DNA of 64,000 bases from Elusimicrobiota bacterium (GTDB lineage Bacteria > Elusimicrobiota > Elusimicrobia > FEN-1173 > JAKLIF01): assembly GCA_022709755.1 (NCBI GenBank), contig JAKLIF010000002.1, positions 186,001 to 250,000 on the forward strand, given 5' to 3'. Below, piece after piece: positions 8,336-17,200 of this stretch (position 1 is the stretch's first letter; each line of letters opens with the position of its first letter). The notes below the pieces were generated by a model, which was not told the DNA's origin, searched no databases, and saw only the letters and a list, made by a program, of their open reading frames with translations. The translations under genes and the position numbers were made by a program.

Positions 8336-8998
8336 ATGCACACGAACGTCCACGCCATCGTCCTCTCATCCAAACCCTATAAGGAAGGGGATAAGTTCCT
8401 ATCCCTGTTCACGCTGGAACTGGGCCGGTTGAACGCCGTGGCCGCCGGAGCGAGGAAATCGCAGGCCCGGTTAGGGGCCGCCACGGAACCCGGCGCCGAA
8501 TCGCAGTTCCGTCTCTGGGTCAAGGACGTCCATTCCGTCGCGCGGATCACGGGGGGCGGAACGCTCCGTCCTCTGGGCCTCAAAACCAGGCATTGGGCGC
8601 GGATGAACTCCGTCTCGTTCCTCTGCGAATGGACCCACCGGATGACCGCCGAACGGCAGCCCTTGCCGGAAAAATACACGCTCCTCCAAAAAGCCCTCGG
8701 GGCCTTGGCGGCCGAAGACCCGGCCCTGGTGCGCACCGCGTTCCTCTTCCAGTTCTTCGAGCATGCCGGCTACAACGCCGACCCGGACGAGTTCGGCGGC
8801 ATCGTCCACTCCGACACAATCCGGGAACTTCTGGACTACGATTTCGCGACGCCGCCGCCCTCGTGTCCGTCGCCGGCGGACCTGGCGGTCTGGGAGAAGA
8901 CCCTTATTGACACGGCCGCGCCATTATTGCAACATCCATTGAAAACCCATCGGCACAAAACATCCATGGAAAACTTTCTCGTGAAAGCCACCGCATGA
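8336..8998 (+). CDS. recO: DNA repair protein RecO
   Basis: 220 residues, slightly short for RecO (about 240). The N-terminal OB-fold has the family pattern [20 protein letters not shown] and [15 protein letters not shown], followed by [12 protein letters not shown]. The C-terminal helical domain is recognisable by [15 protein letters not shown]. No Cys4 zinc site is seen, as in many RecO proteins. RecO works with RecR to load RecA on SSB-coated DNA. It follows an extended -10 promoter and overlaps glyQ by 4 bases, so it probably opens the recO-glyQ-glyS operon. This gene order is common in bacteria with two-subunit GlyRS. Confidence 0.9.
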   Translation: MHTNVHAIVLSSKPYKEGDKFLSLFTLELGRLNAVAAGARKSQARLGAATEPGAESQFRLWVKDVHSVARITGGGTLRPLGLKTRHWARMNSVSFLCEWTHRMTAERQPLPEKYTLLQKALGALAAEDPALVRTAFLFQFFEHAGYNADPDEFGGIVHSDTIRELLDYDFATPPPSCPSPADLAVWEKTLIDTAAPLLQHPLKTHRHKTSMENFLVKATA

Positions 8999-9873
8999 CC
9001 CTCCAAGAGATCATCCTCACTCTGGAACGCTTCTGGGCCAAACAGGGATGCCTCATCTGGCAGCCCTACGACGTGGAGAAAGGCGCCGGCACGTTCAATC
9101 CGGCCACCTTCCTCAAGTGTCTCACGCCGACGCCCTGGGCCGTGGCTTACGTGGAACCCTCGCGACGCCCCACCGACGGGCGATATGGCGAGAACCCGAA
9201 CCGCCTCCAACACTACTATCAATACCAAGTGCTGATCAAACCGGCTCCGGCCGACATCCAGAAGACCTATCTGGCCTCCCTGAAAGCCATCGGGATCGAC
9301 CCCAAGAAGCACGATATCCGCTTCGTGGAAGACGATTGGGAAAGCCCCACGCTGGGCGCCTGGGGCCTGGGCTGGGAGGTCTGGCTGGACGGGATGGAGA
9401 TCACCCAGTTCACCTATTTCCAACAGGTCGGCGGAATCGACCTCAACCCCATCTCCGTGGAACTCACTTACGGGTTGGAACGCCTGACCATGTATTCCCA
9501 GAAGAAAGACAACGTCTATGACATCCTCTGGACGCCGGGCGTCACCTACGGGCAGGTCCACCTGGAAGACGAGAAACAGTTCTCCAAATACAATTTCGAA
9601 GTCGCGGACGTGGAACTCCTCAAGCGGCACTTCACGGATTGGGAGGGGGAAGCCCTGCGCCTGTTGTCGCTCCAGCTTCCCCTGCCGGCCTACGACGCGG
9701 TGATGAAATGTTCCCACCTCTTCAACCTGTTGGACGCCCGGCGGGCCATCTCGGTCACGGAGCGGGTGGGATACATCGGCCGGGTGAGGAACCTGGCGCG
9801 GCGCGTGGCCCATCTCTATGTGAAGATGCAGTCCGGAGAGACCGACGCGGTCGACGGGAAGAAACAGCCATGA
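8995..9873 (+). CDS. glyQ: Glycyl-tRNA synthetase alpha subunit
   Basis: 292 residues, the usual length. This is the catalytic class II subunit of the alpha2beta2 GlyRS. Unmistakable family segments are [59 protein letters not shown] and [19 protein letters not shown]. It starts at an ATG overlapping the recO stop and ends overlapping glyS, so the two subunits are made in step. The alpha2beta2 enzyme is restricted to bacteria. Confidence 0.98.
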   Translation: MTLQEIILTLERFWAKQGCLIWQPYDVEKGAGTFNPATFLKCLTPTPWAVAYVEPSRRPTDGRYGENPNRLQHYYQYQVLIKPAPADIQKTYLASLKAIGIDPKKHDIRFVEDDWESPTLGAWGLGWEVWLDGMEITQFTYFQQVGGIDLNPISVELTYGLERLTMYSQKKDNVYDILWTPGVTYGQVHLEDEKQFSKYNFEVADVELLKRHFTDWEGEALRLLSLQLPLPAYDAVMKCSHLFNLLDARRAISVTERVGYIGRVRNLARRVAHLYVKMQSGETDAVDGKKQP

Positions 9874-12053
9874 AAGACCTCTTATTGGAGATCGGGACGG
9901 AAGAGCTTCCGGCGCGATTCGTGGCGCCGGCCCTGAACGAACTCCGCCAGACCGCGCTCCAGCGGTTGGGGGGGATCCTGAACCCGGAAGAGCCCCGCAT
10001 CACCGTCGTCGGGACGCCCCGGCGACTGGCGCTCCTGATCGAAGGCCTTCCGGACAAGAGCAAAGCCCGCACCCAAGAGAACCTCGGCCCGGCGGTCGGC
10101 CAGGCGAAAGACGCCGCCGGCAACTGGACACCCGCCGCCCAAGGGTTCGCCCGGTCCCAGGGGATCGCCCTCGACAAACTCGAGACCCGGAAGACCGAGC
10201 GGGGAGAGCGACTCTGCGCCGTCCACCATTTCGACGGAGAACCGACCGCCAAACTCCTGCCGCAGATCCTGCCGGAGATCATCCGCCAGATCCCGTTCCC
10301 CAAGAACATGGTCTGGGAACCGACCCGTTTTTCTTTCGCCAGACCCATCCGCTCCATCGTCGCCCTTTACGGGACGCAGGTCGTCAAATTCGAGATCGCC
10401 GGAGTGAAGAGCGGACGGAAGACCACCGGATTGGCGCACATCAACCCGAAACTCATCGACATCTCCGCCCCGGCCCGATACGTGGGCATCCTCCGGGACA
10501 AATGCGTGCTCGTGGACCCCGCCGAACGGCAGGACATCGTCAAGAAACAGTCCAAACAACTCGTACGGACCGTCCATGGCGACATCGCCTTCGAACAGCA
10601 CGGCGCGCTCCTGGAAGAGGTCACCCAATTGGTCGAACACCCGGTCGCCATCCTGGGCCGTTTTCAGGAGAGGTTCCTCTCCCTGCCGAAAGAAGTCCTC
10701 ATCACGTCCATGAAGAAACACCAGAAATTCTTCCCCGTCTACAAATCGGGGGACGGGTCCGACGCTCTGCTCCCGCAGTTCGTGGGGATCCGGAACGGGA
10801 TATCCGAGAACCAGGCCGTGGTGCGCGAGGGATACGAGCGCGTCCTGGCCGCCCGGCTGGCGGATGCGGCGTTCTTTTATGAGCAAGACCAGAAGACCCC
10901 CTTGGACCAATGCGCCCTCCGGCTGAAGACCGTGGTCTTCCAGGAGAAACTGGGGACCGTCTGGGAAAAATCGGAGCGCGTGATCCAGCTGACGGGCTGG
11001 CTGTCCGACCGGCTGAACCAGTCGCGGGAAGTCAGCCACCGGGCGGCGCGGATCGCCTACCTGGCCAAAGCGGACCTCGTCACGGCCATGGTAGGGGAAT
11101 TCCCCGAACTCCAGGGAGTGATGGGGCGGATCTACACCGCGGCGGCCGGCGAGAACTGGCTGATCGCCGAAGGGATCGAACAGCACTATTGGCCCTTGAC
11201 AGCCGACGGAAAACTGCCGACCTCCCCGGAAGCGGCGCTGGTCTCCTTGGCGGAGAAACTCGAGACCCTGTGCGGCAACTTTTTGATCGGCCAGGTCCCC
11301 ACCGGCTCCCAAGACCCCTACGGCCTCCGGCGCGCCGCCATCGGCATCCTGCGGATCCTCAAGAACAGCAACTGGACGCTGGACGTCCCCTCCGCCCTGA
11401 GACAGACCATCAGCCTTTTCGCAAAAGACGGGAAGAACATCCCCCAGGACACCGCCCCCGTCCTGGCCTCGTTGAACGATTTCCTCAAACAACGGTGGGC
11501 GGCCCTCATGGAGAGCCGGGGCATCCGATTCGACGAGATCAAAGCGGTCCTGGGCGCCCTCTGCGCCGACGGGATCACATCGGGGGAAACCGGTTCCTCC
11601 ACGCCGGGGTCTTGGAACGTGACCGACGCGGAGACCCGGCTGATGGCCCTCCACCAGATCCGCAAACATCCCAATTTCGCCCCCCTGTCCATCTCCTTCA
11701 AGAGGGCTTCCAACATCCTGTCCCAGGCGAAACAAAAGGGGATTGGCCAAACCGGGGCCGCCGTCGACCCGGAAATCCTCAAGGACCCGGCCGAACAGGG
11801 GCTCTTCAACACCCTGCGGTCCGTCGAAGAGGAGACAGCCCCCCTGCTCGATGACCAGAAGTATGTGGAAAGTCTCCAGGGTTTCGTCCGCCTCAAGGAC
11901 GACGTCGACGCTTTTTTCGAGAAGGTGATGGTGATGGCCCCGGAGGAACGTCTTCGAGACAACCGCCTGGCCCTGCTTGCGCGACTGTCGGCGCTCTTCC
12001 ACCGCGTGGCCGATTTCTCCCTCCTCCAGGACGTCCCGACGGGAAAACAATAG
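9870..12053 (+). CDS. glyS: Glycyl-tRNA synthetase beta subunit
   Basis: 727 residues (typical about 690-730). It is the tRNA-binding partner of GlyQ. The start [18 protein letters not shown] is the family's classic N-terminus and fixes the ATG at 9870; an upstream extension to 9639 is only shadow sequence in glyQ. Also visible are [34 protein letters not shown] and [20 protein letters not shown], and a C-terminal DALR-like anticodon-binding region ([29 protein letters not shown]). It ends the housekeeping block; the next promoter begins about 50 bases on. Confidence 0.98.
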   Translation: MKDLLLEIGTEELPARFVAPALNELRQTALQRLGGILNPEEPRITVVGTPRRLALLIEGLPDKSKARTQENLGPAVGQAKDAAGNWTPAAQGFARSQGIALDKLETRKTERGERLCAVHHFDGEPTAKLLPQILPEIIRQIPFPKNMVWEPTRFSFARPIRSIVALYGTQVVKFEIAGVKSGRKTTGLAHINPKLIDISAPARYVGILRDKCVLVDPAERQDIVKKQSKQLVRTVHGDIAFEQHGALLEEVTQLVEHPVAILGRFQERFLSLPKEVLITSMKKHQKFFPVYKSGDGSDALLPQFVGIRNGISENQAVVREGYERVLAARLADAAFFYEQDQKTPLDQCALRLKTVVFQEKLGTVWEKSERVIQLTGWLSDRLNQSREVSHRAARIAYLAKADLVTAMVGEFPELQGVMGRIYTAAAGENWLIAEGIEQHYWPLTADGKLPTSPEAALVSLAEKLETLCGNFLIGQVPTGSQDPYGLRRAAIGILRILKNSNWTLDVPSALRQTISLFAKDGKNIPQDTAPVLASLNDFLKQRWAALMESRGIRFDEIKAVLGALCADGITSGETGSSTPGSWNVTDAETRLMALHQIRKHPNFAPLSISFKRASNILSQAKQKGIGQTGAAVDPEILKDPAEQGLFNTLRSVEEETAPLLDDQKYVESLQGFVRLKDDVDAFFEKVMVMAPEERLRDNRLALLARLSALFHRVADFSLLQDVPTGKQ

Positions 12054-12106
12054 TCACGCGCAGCCCCGGGGGAGTTCCTCCCTCGAAAATATTTTTCAAA
12101 TATCCC
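12054..12106. other. Spacer after glyS with a weak hairpin
   Basis: GGGAG (12070-12074) and CTCCC (12078-12082) can form a short hairpin, with ATATTTTT further on. It could be a weak terminator for the glyS operon, but the stem is only 5 bp and the T-run is displaced. Confidence 0.3.
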
Positions 12107-12134
12107 TTGACAAAAAACGGTTTCGGGCTAAACT
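12107..12134 (+). promoter_or_regulatory. Sigma70-type promoter of riboswitch 1
   Basis: A perfect TTGACA (12107-12112), a 16-base spacer and TAAACT (12129-12134). The predicted start is near 12141, right at the 5' strand of the aptamer's closing helix. The sequence around it closely resembles the promoter of riboswitch 2 (CCCTTGACAAA...GGTTTCGGGCTA against CGTTTCCGGCTA), which suggests the two units share ancestry. Confidence 0.8.
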
Positions 12135-12141
12135 CATAGTG

Positions 12142-12249
12142 AATGTGAGCTCCGTCAATAGCAAACCCGTCGCAAGGCGGGGACGCAAAGCCTTCAGTTC
12201 CGGCAACTCACACACTTGCTCGGAAGGCTGGGCTGCCAGAGTTAACATT
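12142..12249 (+). ncRNA. GEMM-family cyclic-dinucleotide riboswitch aptamer 1 (GEMM-Ib candidate)
   Basis: Core elements match the c-di-GMP-I (GEMM) consensus in order. GCAAACC (12161-12167) leads into a 6-bp P2 stem closed by a GNRA tetraloop (GCAA, 12172-12175). GACGCAAAGCC (12182-12192) follows, then a P3 hairpin, and GGCTGGGCTGCC near 12226-12237. Bases 12142-12152 and 12239-12249 pair at 10 of 11 positions as closing helix P1. Aligned with the Vibrio Vc2 aptamer, the ligand-contacting position 20 (G in Vc2) is A (12160). A20 is the hallmark of GEMM-Ib aptamers that recognise 3',3'-cGAMP, so that ligand is predicted. The family call is firm; ligand identity is inference. Confidence 0.9.
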
Positions 12250-12252
12250 TCG

Positions 12253-12287
12253 GCTCGCACGTCTATGACTGTGCGAGCTAGTTTTTT
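12253..12287 (+). terminator. Intrinsic terminator of riboswitch 1 (expression platform)
   Basis: A perfect 8-bp stem GCTCGCAC (12253-12260) / GTGCGAGC (12271-12278) with a 10-base loop is followed by a T6 run (12282-12287). It begins only four bases after aptamer helix P1 and ends before the Shine-Dalgarno of the next gene, so it is the attenuator. Whether ligand favours or prevents termination is not evident, because no overlapping antiterminator could be fixed by eye. Confidence 0.85.
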
Positions 12288-12305
12288 AGGGGGACTGACC
12301 GTCGC

Positions 12306-12587
12306 ATGAACCCCATCAACATCTTCATCTCGATCGCCGTGCTCTTCGTCCTGGCCTGGACGTTCCGACGGATGGTCGCGCGCCAGGACCCCGTCGCGCG
12401 GCTCCGCCGGGAGATGCGCCCCCCGGCCCACATGGCCGGCCTCTCCGACATCATCGTAAAACTGGATGAGTGGAAGAAAGCCGGCAAGATCACCTCCCAA
12501 GAACACGAAAAACTCCTGTTGTTGTGCAAGGAAGAATCCTCCCGGCCTCACTCTCCCTTGTCTGTTGGCATTTCCCACTATCGGTAG
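12306..12587 (+). CDS. Small membrane protein with SHOCT-like tail, riboswitch-controlled
   Basis: 93 residues. One N-terminal transmembrane helix (INIFISIAVLFVLAWTF) is followed by basic residues. The segment LSDIIVKLDEWKKAGKIT then SQEHEKLLLL resembles the SHOCT motif (short C-terminal helix pair, often at the ends of membrane proteins). The start has AGGGGGA (12288-12294) 11 bases upstream, just after the attenuator. The last dozen residues are read from sequence merging into a dispersed repeat region and may be an abnormal tail, so the native C-terminus could have been lost. Function unknown; it sits alone between two cyclic-dinucleotide riboswitches. Confidence 0.65.
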   Translation: MNPINIFISIAVLFVLAWTFRRMVARQDPVARLRREMRPPAHMAGLSDIIVKLDEWKKAGKITSQEHEKLLLLCKEESSRPHSPLSVGISHYR

Positions 12588-12907
12588 GACTGGATTCCCG
12601 CTAACCCCATGCGGGAATGACAGCCAATTAAGATTGCTTCGCTGAGAATCGCTCGCAATGACAACCAATAAGAGCGAATGACGATGAATAGGGCTAAGAG
12701 GTCCCGTTATTTATGCTCGTCATTGCGAGGGAGATGACAGTAAGTCAACGACCGAAGCAATCTTCTTGTGACTGCAGATTGCTTCGCTGAGAATCGCTCG
12801 CAATGACAGGCAAGGAAGTGGGGGGGGATACGGGTCGCGGATGGGGATTGGCGGGACATGAACCAGTCAAATCCTCCTCGGAAAATAATCCTTTTTGATC
12901 AAAACCC
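12588..12907. repeat. Cluster of short dispersed palindromic (REP/MITE-like) repeats
   Basis: No gene is seen here. Two identical 33-base direct copies lie at 12631-12663 and 12776-12808 (beginning AGATTGCTTCGCTGAG and ending CTCGCAATGACA). An inverted, diverged copy lies at 12718-12763 (CGTCATTGCGAG ... GAAGCAATCT). A second palindrome type at 12591-12622 has arms ATTCCCGC / GCGGGAAT. Both resemble dispersed repeats common in environmental bacterial genomes. A G7 run lies near 12821-12828. Confidence 0.75.
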
Positions 12908-12935
12908 TTGACAAATCGCCGTTTCCGGCTACACT
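12908..12935 (+). promoter_or_regulatory. Sigma70-type promoter of riboswitch 2
   Basis: TTGACA (12908-12913), a 16-base spacer and TACACT (12930-12935). It has the same spacing and similar flanks as the riboswitch 1 promoter. The start is expected near 12942. This is the best candidate promoter for the downstream small gene and the giant gene. Confidence 0.8.
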
Positions 12936-12963
12936 TACAGTAGACGCACATGCTCTTTGTCAG

Positions 12964-13172
12964 CAGTCTGCTCCGAAAATAGCAAACCCGTCGTAAGGCG
13001 GGGACGCTCCATCGCAACGCAGTGTATCCGTGATGGGGCCGCGACCACAAACGGTCACGGCAAAGCCACGGGCCCTTCTCGTTCAGTAGGTCAGCGCAGT
13101 TGAACCCATCCGGCGCAGTTCCGCCGTGTTCTCGGGAAGCAGTGGAGGGTAGCCGGGTTACCGAAGGCAGTA
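12964..13172 (+). ncRNA. Expanded GEMM-family riboswitch aptamer 2, with an insertion in its core
   Basis: GCAAACC (12982-12988), a P2 stem with GTAA tetraloop (a GNRA loop), GGGGACGC ending at 13007, AAAGCC (13062-13067) and GGTAGCCGGGTTACCGA (13148-13164) occur in GEMM order. Unlike riboswitch 1, the GACGC|AAAGCC junction is split by about 54 bases that fold as two hairpins (CCATC/GATGG at 13009/13032; GCCG-GACC/GGTC-CGGC at 13038/13053). P3 is also enlarged: CTTCTCG (13075-13081) pairs with CGGGAAG (13133-13139) around two inner hairpins. Position 20 (12981) is A, as in aptamer 1. The insertion is at the residue that stacks between the ligand bases, so binding may be altered or lost. Confidence 0.7.
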
Positions 13173-13241
13173 GTTGAAGTCGAAGTGAAAGTCCGGTAGT
13201 CTGTACGAAGGAGTACGCAAGCGATGAAGAAAGCACGCTAG

Positions 13242-13315
13242 CGCCGGGTTTTCCTTTACGCAAGGCACGGAGTAGGCTAACGAAAGCGTAAAAGGAAAAC
13301 TCGGCGTGTTTTTTT
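13242..13315 (+). terminator. Strong intrinsic terminator of riboswitch 2
   Basis: A stem of about 20 bp is formed by 13242-13261 (CGCCGGGTTTTCC...) and 13286-13306 (...GGAAAACTCGGCG) with one bulge and a 24-base loop. It is followed by T7 (13309-13315). It lies between aptamer 2 and the next start codon, so it should attenuate everything downstream, including the giant gene. Confidence 0.88.
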
Positions 13316-13355
13316 ATATACTCAAGTTCCGGCAATGTGGAACCGGGGGACGCTC

Positions 13356-13877
13356 ATGAAGAAGGCAACCAAAGATAGATGGACTCTCGTCACAATAGGG
13401 GCTCTGCTCCTGGTGGGGTCCTTTGCGTTGCCCGTCTCCGTTCAGCCCACCGCCGACACCTCGCTGACCATCTCGGTCGACGCGCTCGACGTCGACTCCG
13501 GTCTGGACCCCCGCGACGCGATGGGAAGGCCCCGCGCCGATTTCCACGCCCGGGAGCAACTGCGGCAGATGTTCATCAGCGGACTCTTCACCCTCTTGAT
13601 GCGCCCCGAACTTCCGCGCCGGGCGGAACTGCTGTCCGCGCTGGAACGGCTCTGGAACGCCGCGGGCCAGGCCATGAACCGTGTCAAGACACTGGCGGTC
13701 CTGTTCCTGTCCGAAGTCTGGCTTCCGGTCGTGCGCCGGATGATCCTGCTGGTCACCTGTCTGTTCGGGGGAATACTCCTCTTCCGCCCATGTCGAACCG
13801 GATTTCGTTGTCGTCTCTTTTCCTTCCAAGAGTCATTCCTCTCCACCTGCCTCACCTCCGTCGTCCTTCGCTGTTAA
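13356..13877 (+). CDS. Unknown small membrane or exported protein, leader of the giant-gene operon
   Basis: 173 residues from the ATG at 13356, which has GGGGGA (13345-13350) six bases upstream; an in-frame ATG at 13335 has no such site. The N-terminus has a signal or anchor segment (WTLVTIGALLLVGSFALPVSV). Residues 35-60 are acidic (ISVDALDVDSGLDPRDAMG). A helical region with many Leu/Arg leads to a second hydrophobic segment (VWLPVVRRMILLVTCLFGGILLF). The tail RPCRTGFRCRL onward looks less protein-like and might come from a late frameshift. I do not recognise the family. It is the first gene after riboswitch 2 and 209 bases before the giant gene. Confidence 0.55.
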   Translation: MKKATKDRWTLVTIGALLLVGSFALPVSVQPTADTSLTISVDALDVDSGLDPRDAMGRPRADFHAREQLRQMFISGLFTLLMRPELPRRAELLSALERLWNAAGQAMNRVKTLAVLFLSEVWLPVVRRMILLVTCLFGGILLFRPCRTGFRCRLFSFQESFLSTCLTSVVLRC

Positions 13878-14086
13878 GAACCTTCTTTCCTCCCCGTAGT
13901 TTCGCAACAGGTTCCACGCGTCATCCGTTTAACGTTCAAGGTTGAAGGTGAGAACACAGCGCCTTGAGAGCGTGCGTGTGGATGGGAGAAGGTCGGTTCA
14001 AACAGCGGTCGAAACAGTTAAAAGTTCAGGGTTGACGGTTCAACGCCGACAACACCGAGCGGCACAAGGACGAACGAGGATCTCGC
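13878..14086. other. Leader region of the giant gene
   Basis: No gene, strong promoter or terminator is seen, so the giant gene is probably read through from the riboswitch 2 promoter. A 16-base motif recurs with two differences: GTTCAAGGTTGAAGGT (13934-13949) and GTTCAGGGTTGACGGT (14024-14039). TTGACG at 14032 has no matching -10. An in-frame TGA at 14033-14035 limits how far upstream the giant gene can start. Confidence 0.55.
14076..14080 (+). promoter_or_regulatory. Shine-Dalgarno site of the giant gene
   Basis: GAGGA lies six bases before the ATG at 14087, the first ATG after the in-frame TGA at 14033. This fixes the start of the giant reading frame. Confidence 0.75.
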
Positions 14087-14233
14087 ATGGGTTTTAAAGT
14101 CGGTCCCTATTGGCGGTCTGCTCAAGCGCGCGTAGTAACATTATATACACGATCGCGCGCGACCGTCATCTCTTTTGCCTTCCTGTCCCTCCTCACTACG
14201 TTTTTCGTCCCCTCTCTCTTCGCGGCCCAGGCC
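14087..14233 (+). other. Signal peptide of the giant protein
   Basis: A basic N-region with Arg at 10, 15, 22 and 24 precedes a hydrophobic core (VISFAFLSLLTTFFVPSLFA). An AXA-type site follows at Ala47-Gln-Ala49, so cleavage is likely near residue 46-49. The N-region is long, as in several large autotransporters and adhesins. Sec export is inferred. Confidence 0.8.
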
Positions 14234-17200
14234 TCTTCGGACGGGACTGCGGCCTTCGGGCGGGTCAACAACGGCGGATATTACCGCGAATGGGGTGGTT
14301 CCACCTGGGGGCCCGAAAATGCCCGCACGGACATCGGCGGGGCGATTTATTACTCCGTCCTGGTATCCTCGTCCCCCACCGGTTCGGCCAAAGCATGGGG
14401 CGTACTACGCGCGGACGGCAAAATATACGTCACCATATTCGACGGGCAAACTTGGGGGAACGCACAGGTCATGAACTCCACCGTTCTGGACATGGGTTCC
14501 ATGCAGGCAGGCGCCGATCCGCCGGCCCGGGTCTTCGATATCGCTTTTGCGTCCTGCAACGTGATAGTGGCCTGGTCCCGCGGCATCGTGGATGCCAACA
14601 ACCAGATGAAATACCGGCTTTGCACCTACGACCCGGACGACAACAGTTACACGTGGGACTCCGGCGAAAATGCCATCTCGGGCACACGGGCCGACGAAAT
14701 CGGCTGGGTCAGACTGATCGGGAACCCCAACACCGCCACCCGACCGGGAGAAGCGGTTCTGCTGATGGCCAGTGACGCAGCCGAACTGGATGCTCTTGTT
14801 TATACCCCCAGCACCGGATGGGGAAACGGACAAAATCTAACCAATGCCGAAGCCCCAGACCTTATCAACACAACGCTAAACCAATCATGGGACGGAGCTT
14901 ATGAGACCACCACGGCAGACTTCCTTGCGCTCGTTTCCGATGACGACACCGCCGGGACTCCCCTGAGTTACTGGACATGGCGCGCAGGCGCCTGGACGAA
15001 AGCCGCAGGACCCGACACGGGCGGAGCCGAAATCAACTGGATCAAAATGGCGTCCGATCCCACATCGGACGATATCGCGGCCATGGTGATGGATGATGCC
15101 AGCGACATCAACCTGCTCTACTGGAGCGGAAGCGCCTTAAGCATAACCGCTGCGGATACAGAAGGAACCTTGGATACGCTTTACACGGAAGCATTCGATA
15201 TCGCATTTGAGGCAACATCGAACGATGTTATCGCCTGTTGGGTGGCCAACGGTTCTCCCCACAATCTCCGTTACTCTTTTTCATCAAACGGCGGGGCCAC
15301 GTGGAATGGAAACAACGCCACGGGGGTAGATCTAGGAGCGGATGCGGCCGTCATCAAACTGGGGGCCGACAACCTGACTGACGACATTTTTGTCGCCGTC
15401 CTGGATGATGAAGCCGACTTGACCGTCTTTAAATGGACCGGAATAGACTCGACCGGCAATAATTTTACGACCCCCAGCACACAGGAAGTCACGACAAGCG
15501 CAGGCGGAGTCGTGGGTATGCCGTTTTCAGTCTTGGGAAGAATGGTTTTCTATGGAACAGCCAAAACAGCCCCTGTCACCCGCCCCTGGAACGGGGCTAG
15601 CCAGGCATGGGGAACTGAAGTTTCATCGGCCACAGTGGATGTGGGCGGAAACAGCCGCTTCATCAAGATTGTGGATTCCACCAAGCGAGTCGAACGTGTG
15701 ATGGTATCTCAGACAGACAACGGGCGTATTTACGCCCAGGTTTTCAAGGACGGAGTCTGGGGGGGGAGCGGAAAAACAGTGGAATTGTCCGCCTCTCTCG
15801 CCAATTCGCATAACAACCTGACCCAGCGGTTCGACGCGGTCTCCTTGTCCACCTCCGGAAACATCATGGTGATCTACGCCAACGATTCCAACGAGCTCTG
15901 GTATAACCTCTGGAACGGCTCCGGATTCGCCGGAGCCACCCAAATCACGTCTTTCTCTGGATTAGGAAACATCAAATGGATCGTCGCCAAGTCCAACCCT
16001 TACAAAGACGAGATTGTCTGCGTCACCTTGAGTGACCACGACGAAAACACATACACGGATGAAGACATCACGGCCCGCGTGTATTACAGTGGCGCTTGGC
16101 AAGCCACTTCCGAAACCACTTTGGAAACTACCGCTGAGGGCCCATCCAATGCATTGGATCAGCGGATATCGGGTATCAACTATCAACCCCGCTGTTTCGA
16201 TGCCGCTTATGAACATGCCAACAGCACCAATTGCGTCGTCATGTGGGCCGATGCTGCCAGCGCATCTCCCCAAATGAATCGGTGGAATCCGGGGTCCAGA
16301 ACATGGCTGGGAGCGGGAACCGCCCCTACCGCCGGAAGCGCAGAGATTGAATGGATACGCATGGCCCCGGACCCCTCATCGTCCACGATCTACATGGGCG
16401 TCATCGATAACGGCCAGACCGGCTCACCGGACCTGGAGCTTTACGCTTGGAATGGAATCACCAACACCTGGAGCGCGGCGTCTCAAGCCAACGGAAGTTT
16501 AGAGAGGGCTTATTCGGGTTCTTACCTGTGCGCTTTTGACATCGCCGTGGAACAAACGGGTGGGAGGGCGGCCGTGGCTTATTTTCCCGTCAACGACACG
16601 TTCCTCCGATGGCGATCACGGGACGGATTGGGCGGGTCCTGGAGTTCCGCTTCCTCCGACCTTGAAACCCAGACCATCGGAGCGGACGGCCAGTGGGTGC
16701 GTTTTTACCAGGACCCGAACACCACCCGCTTGATGGCCTTGACCATCGGAGACGACAACAACCTGAGGATGCTCCTCTGGAGTGGGAGCGGGTTCGGATC
16801 ACCCAGCCCCGTTTACGGGGGAACCCCATTGACCCCCGATCTGAGCGGCGGGTATTTTGAACCGGCCTCCATGTGTTTTCACGGGGATTTCGCCGCGCCA
16901 ACATCGCAAATCACCACTCTGACGAACGGGGGTCACTATAACGACACAACCATCCCGACGATGGAAGGAACAACCACGGACAACTTCCAGGTCATGAAAA
17001 CCGAATTCAGCTTAAGAAAAACCACCGGCAGTTGGGACCAATATTGGACCGGCACCGGTTGGTCCAACGTCTCTGAAACCTGGGTGGACACGGGCGAAGC
17101 CGAAAACTGGAGTTACACCATCCCGATATCCTCCTGGGTCACCGACGCCTCTTACCGGCTCCGAGCCCGGGGAACCGACGTGCGCGGGAACGTTCAATCG

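Noticed and set aside
9882-12050. A 722-codon minus-strand frame opposite glyS
   Set aside because: It exactly mirrors a strongly conserved synthetase subunit and has no recognisable domain or ribosome-binding site.
12950-13320. Group II intron or RNase P-like RNA in place of an expanded riboswitch
   Set aside because: GAAAGTCCGG near 13186 briefly suggests other RNAs, but the ordered GEMM core elements and the similarity to riboswitch 1 explain the region better; no intron domain V or RNase P core was seen.
12745-13335. A 196-codon minus-strand frame across the repeats and riboswitch 2
   Set aside because: It covers palindromic repeats, a promoter and a structured RNA, and has no protein-like composition.
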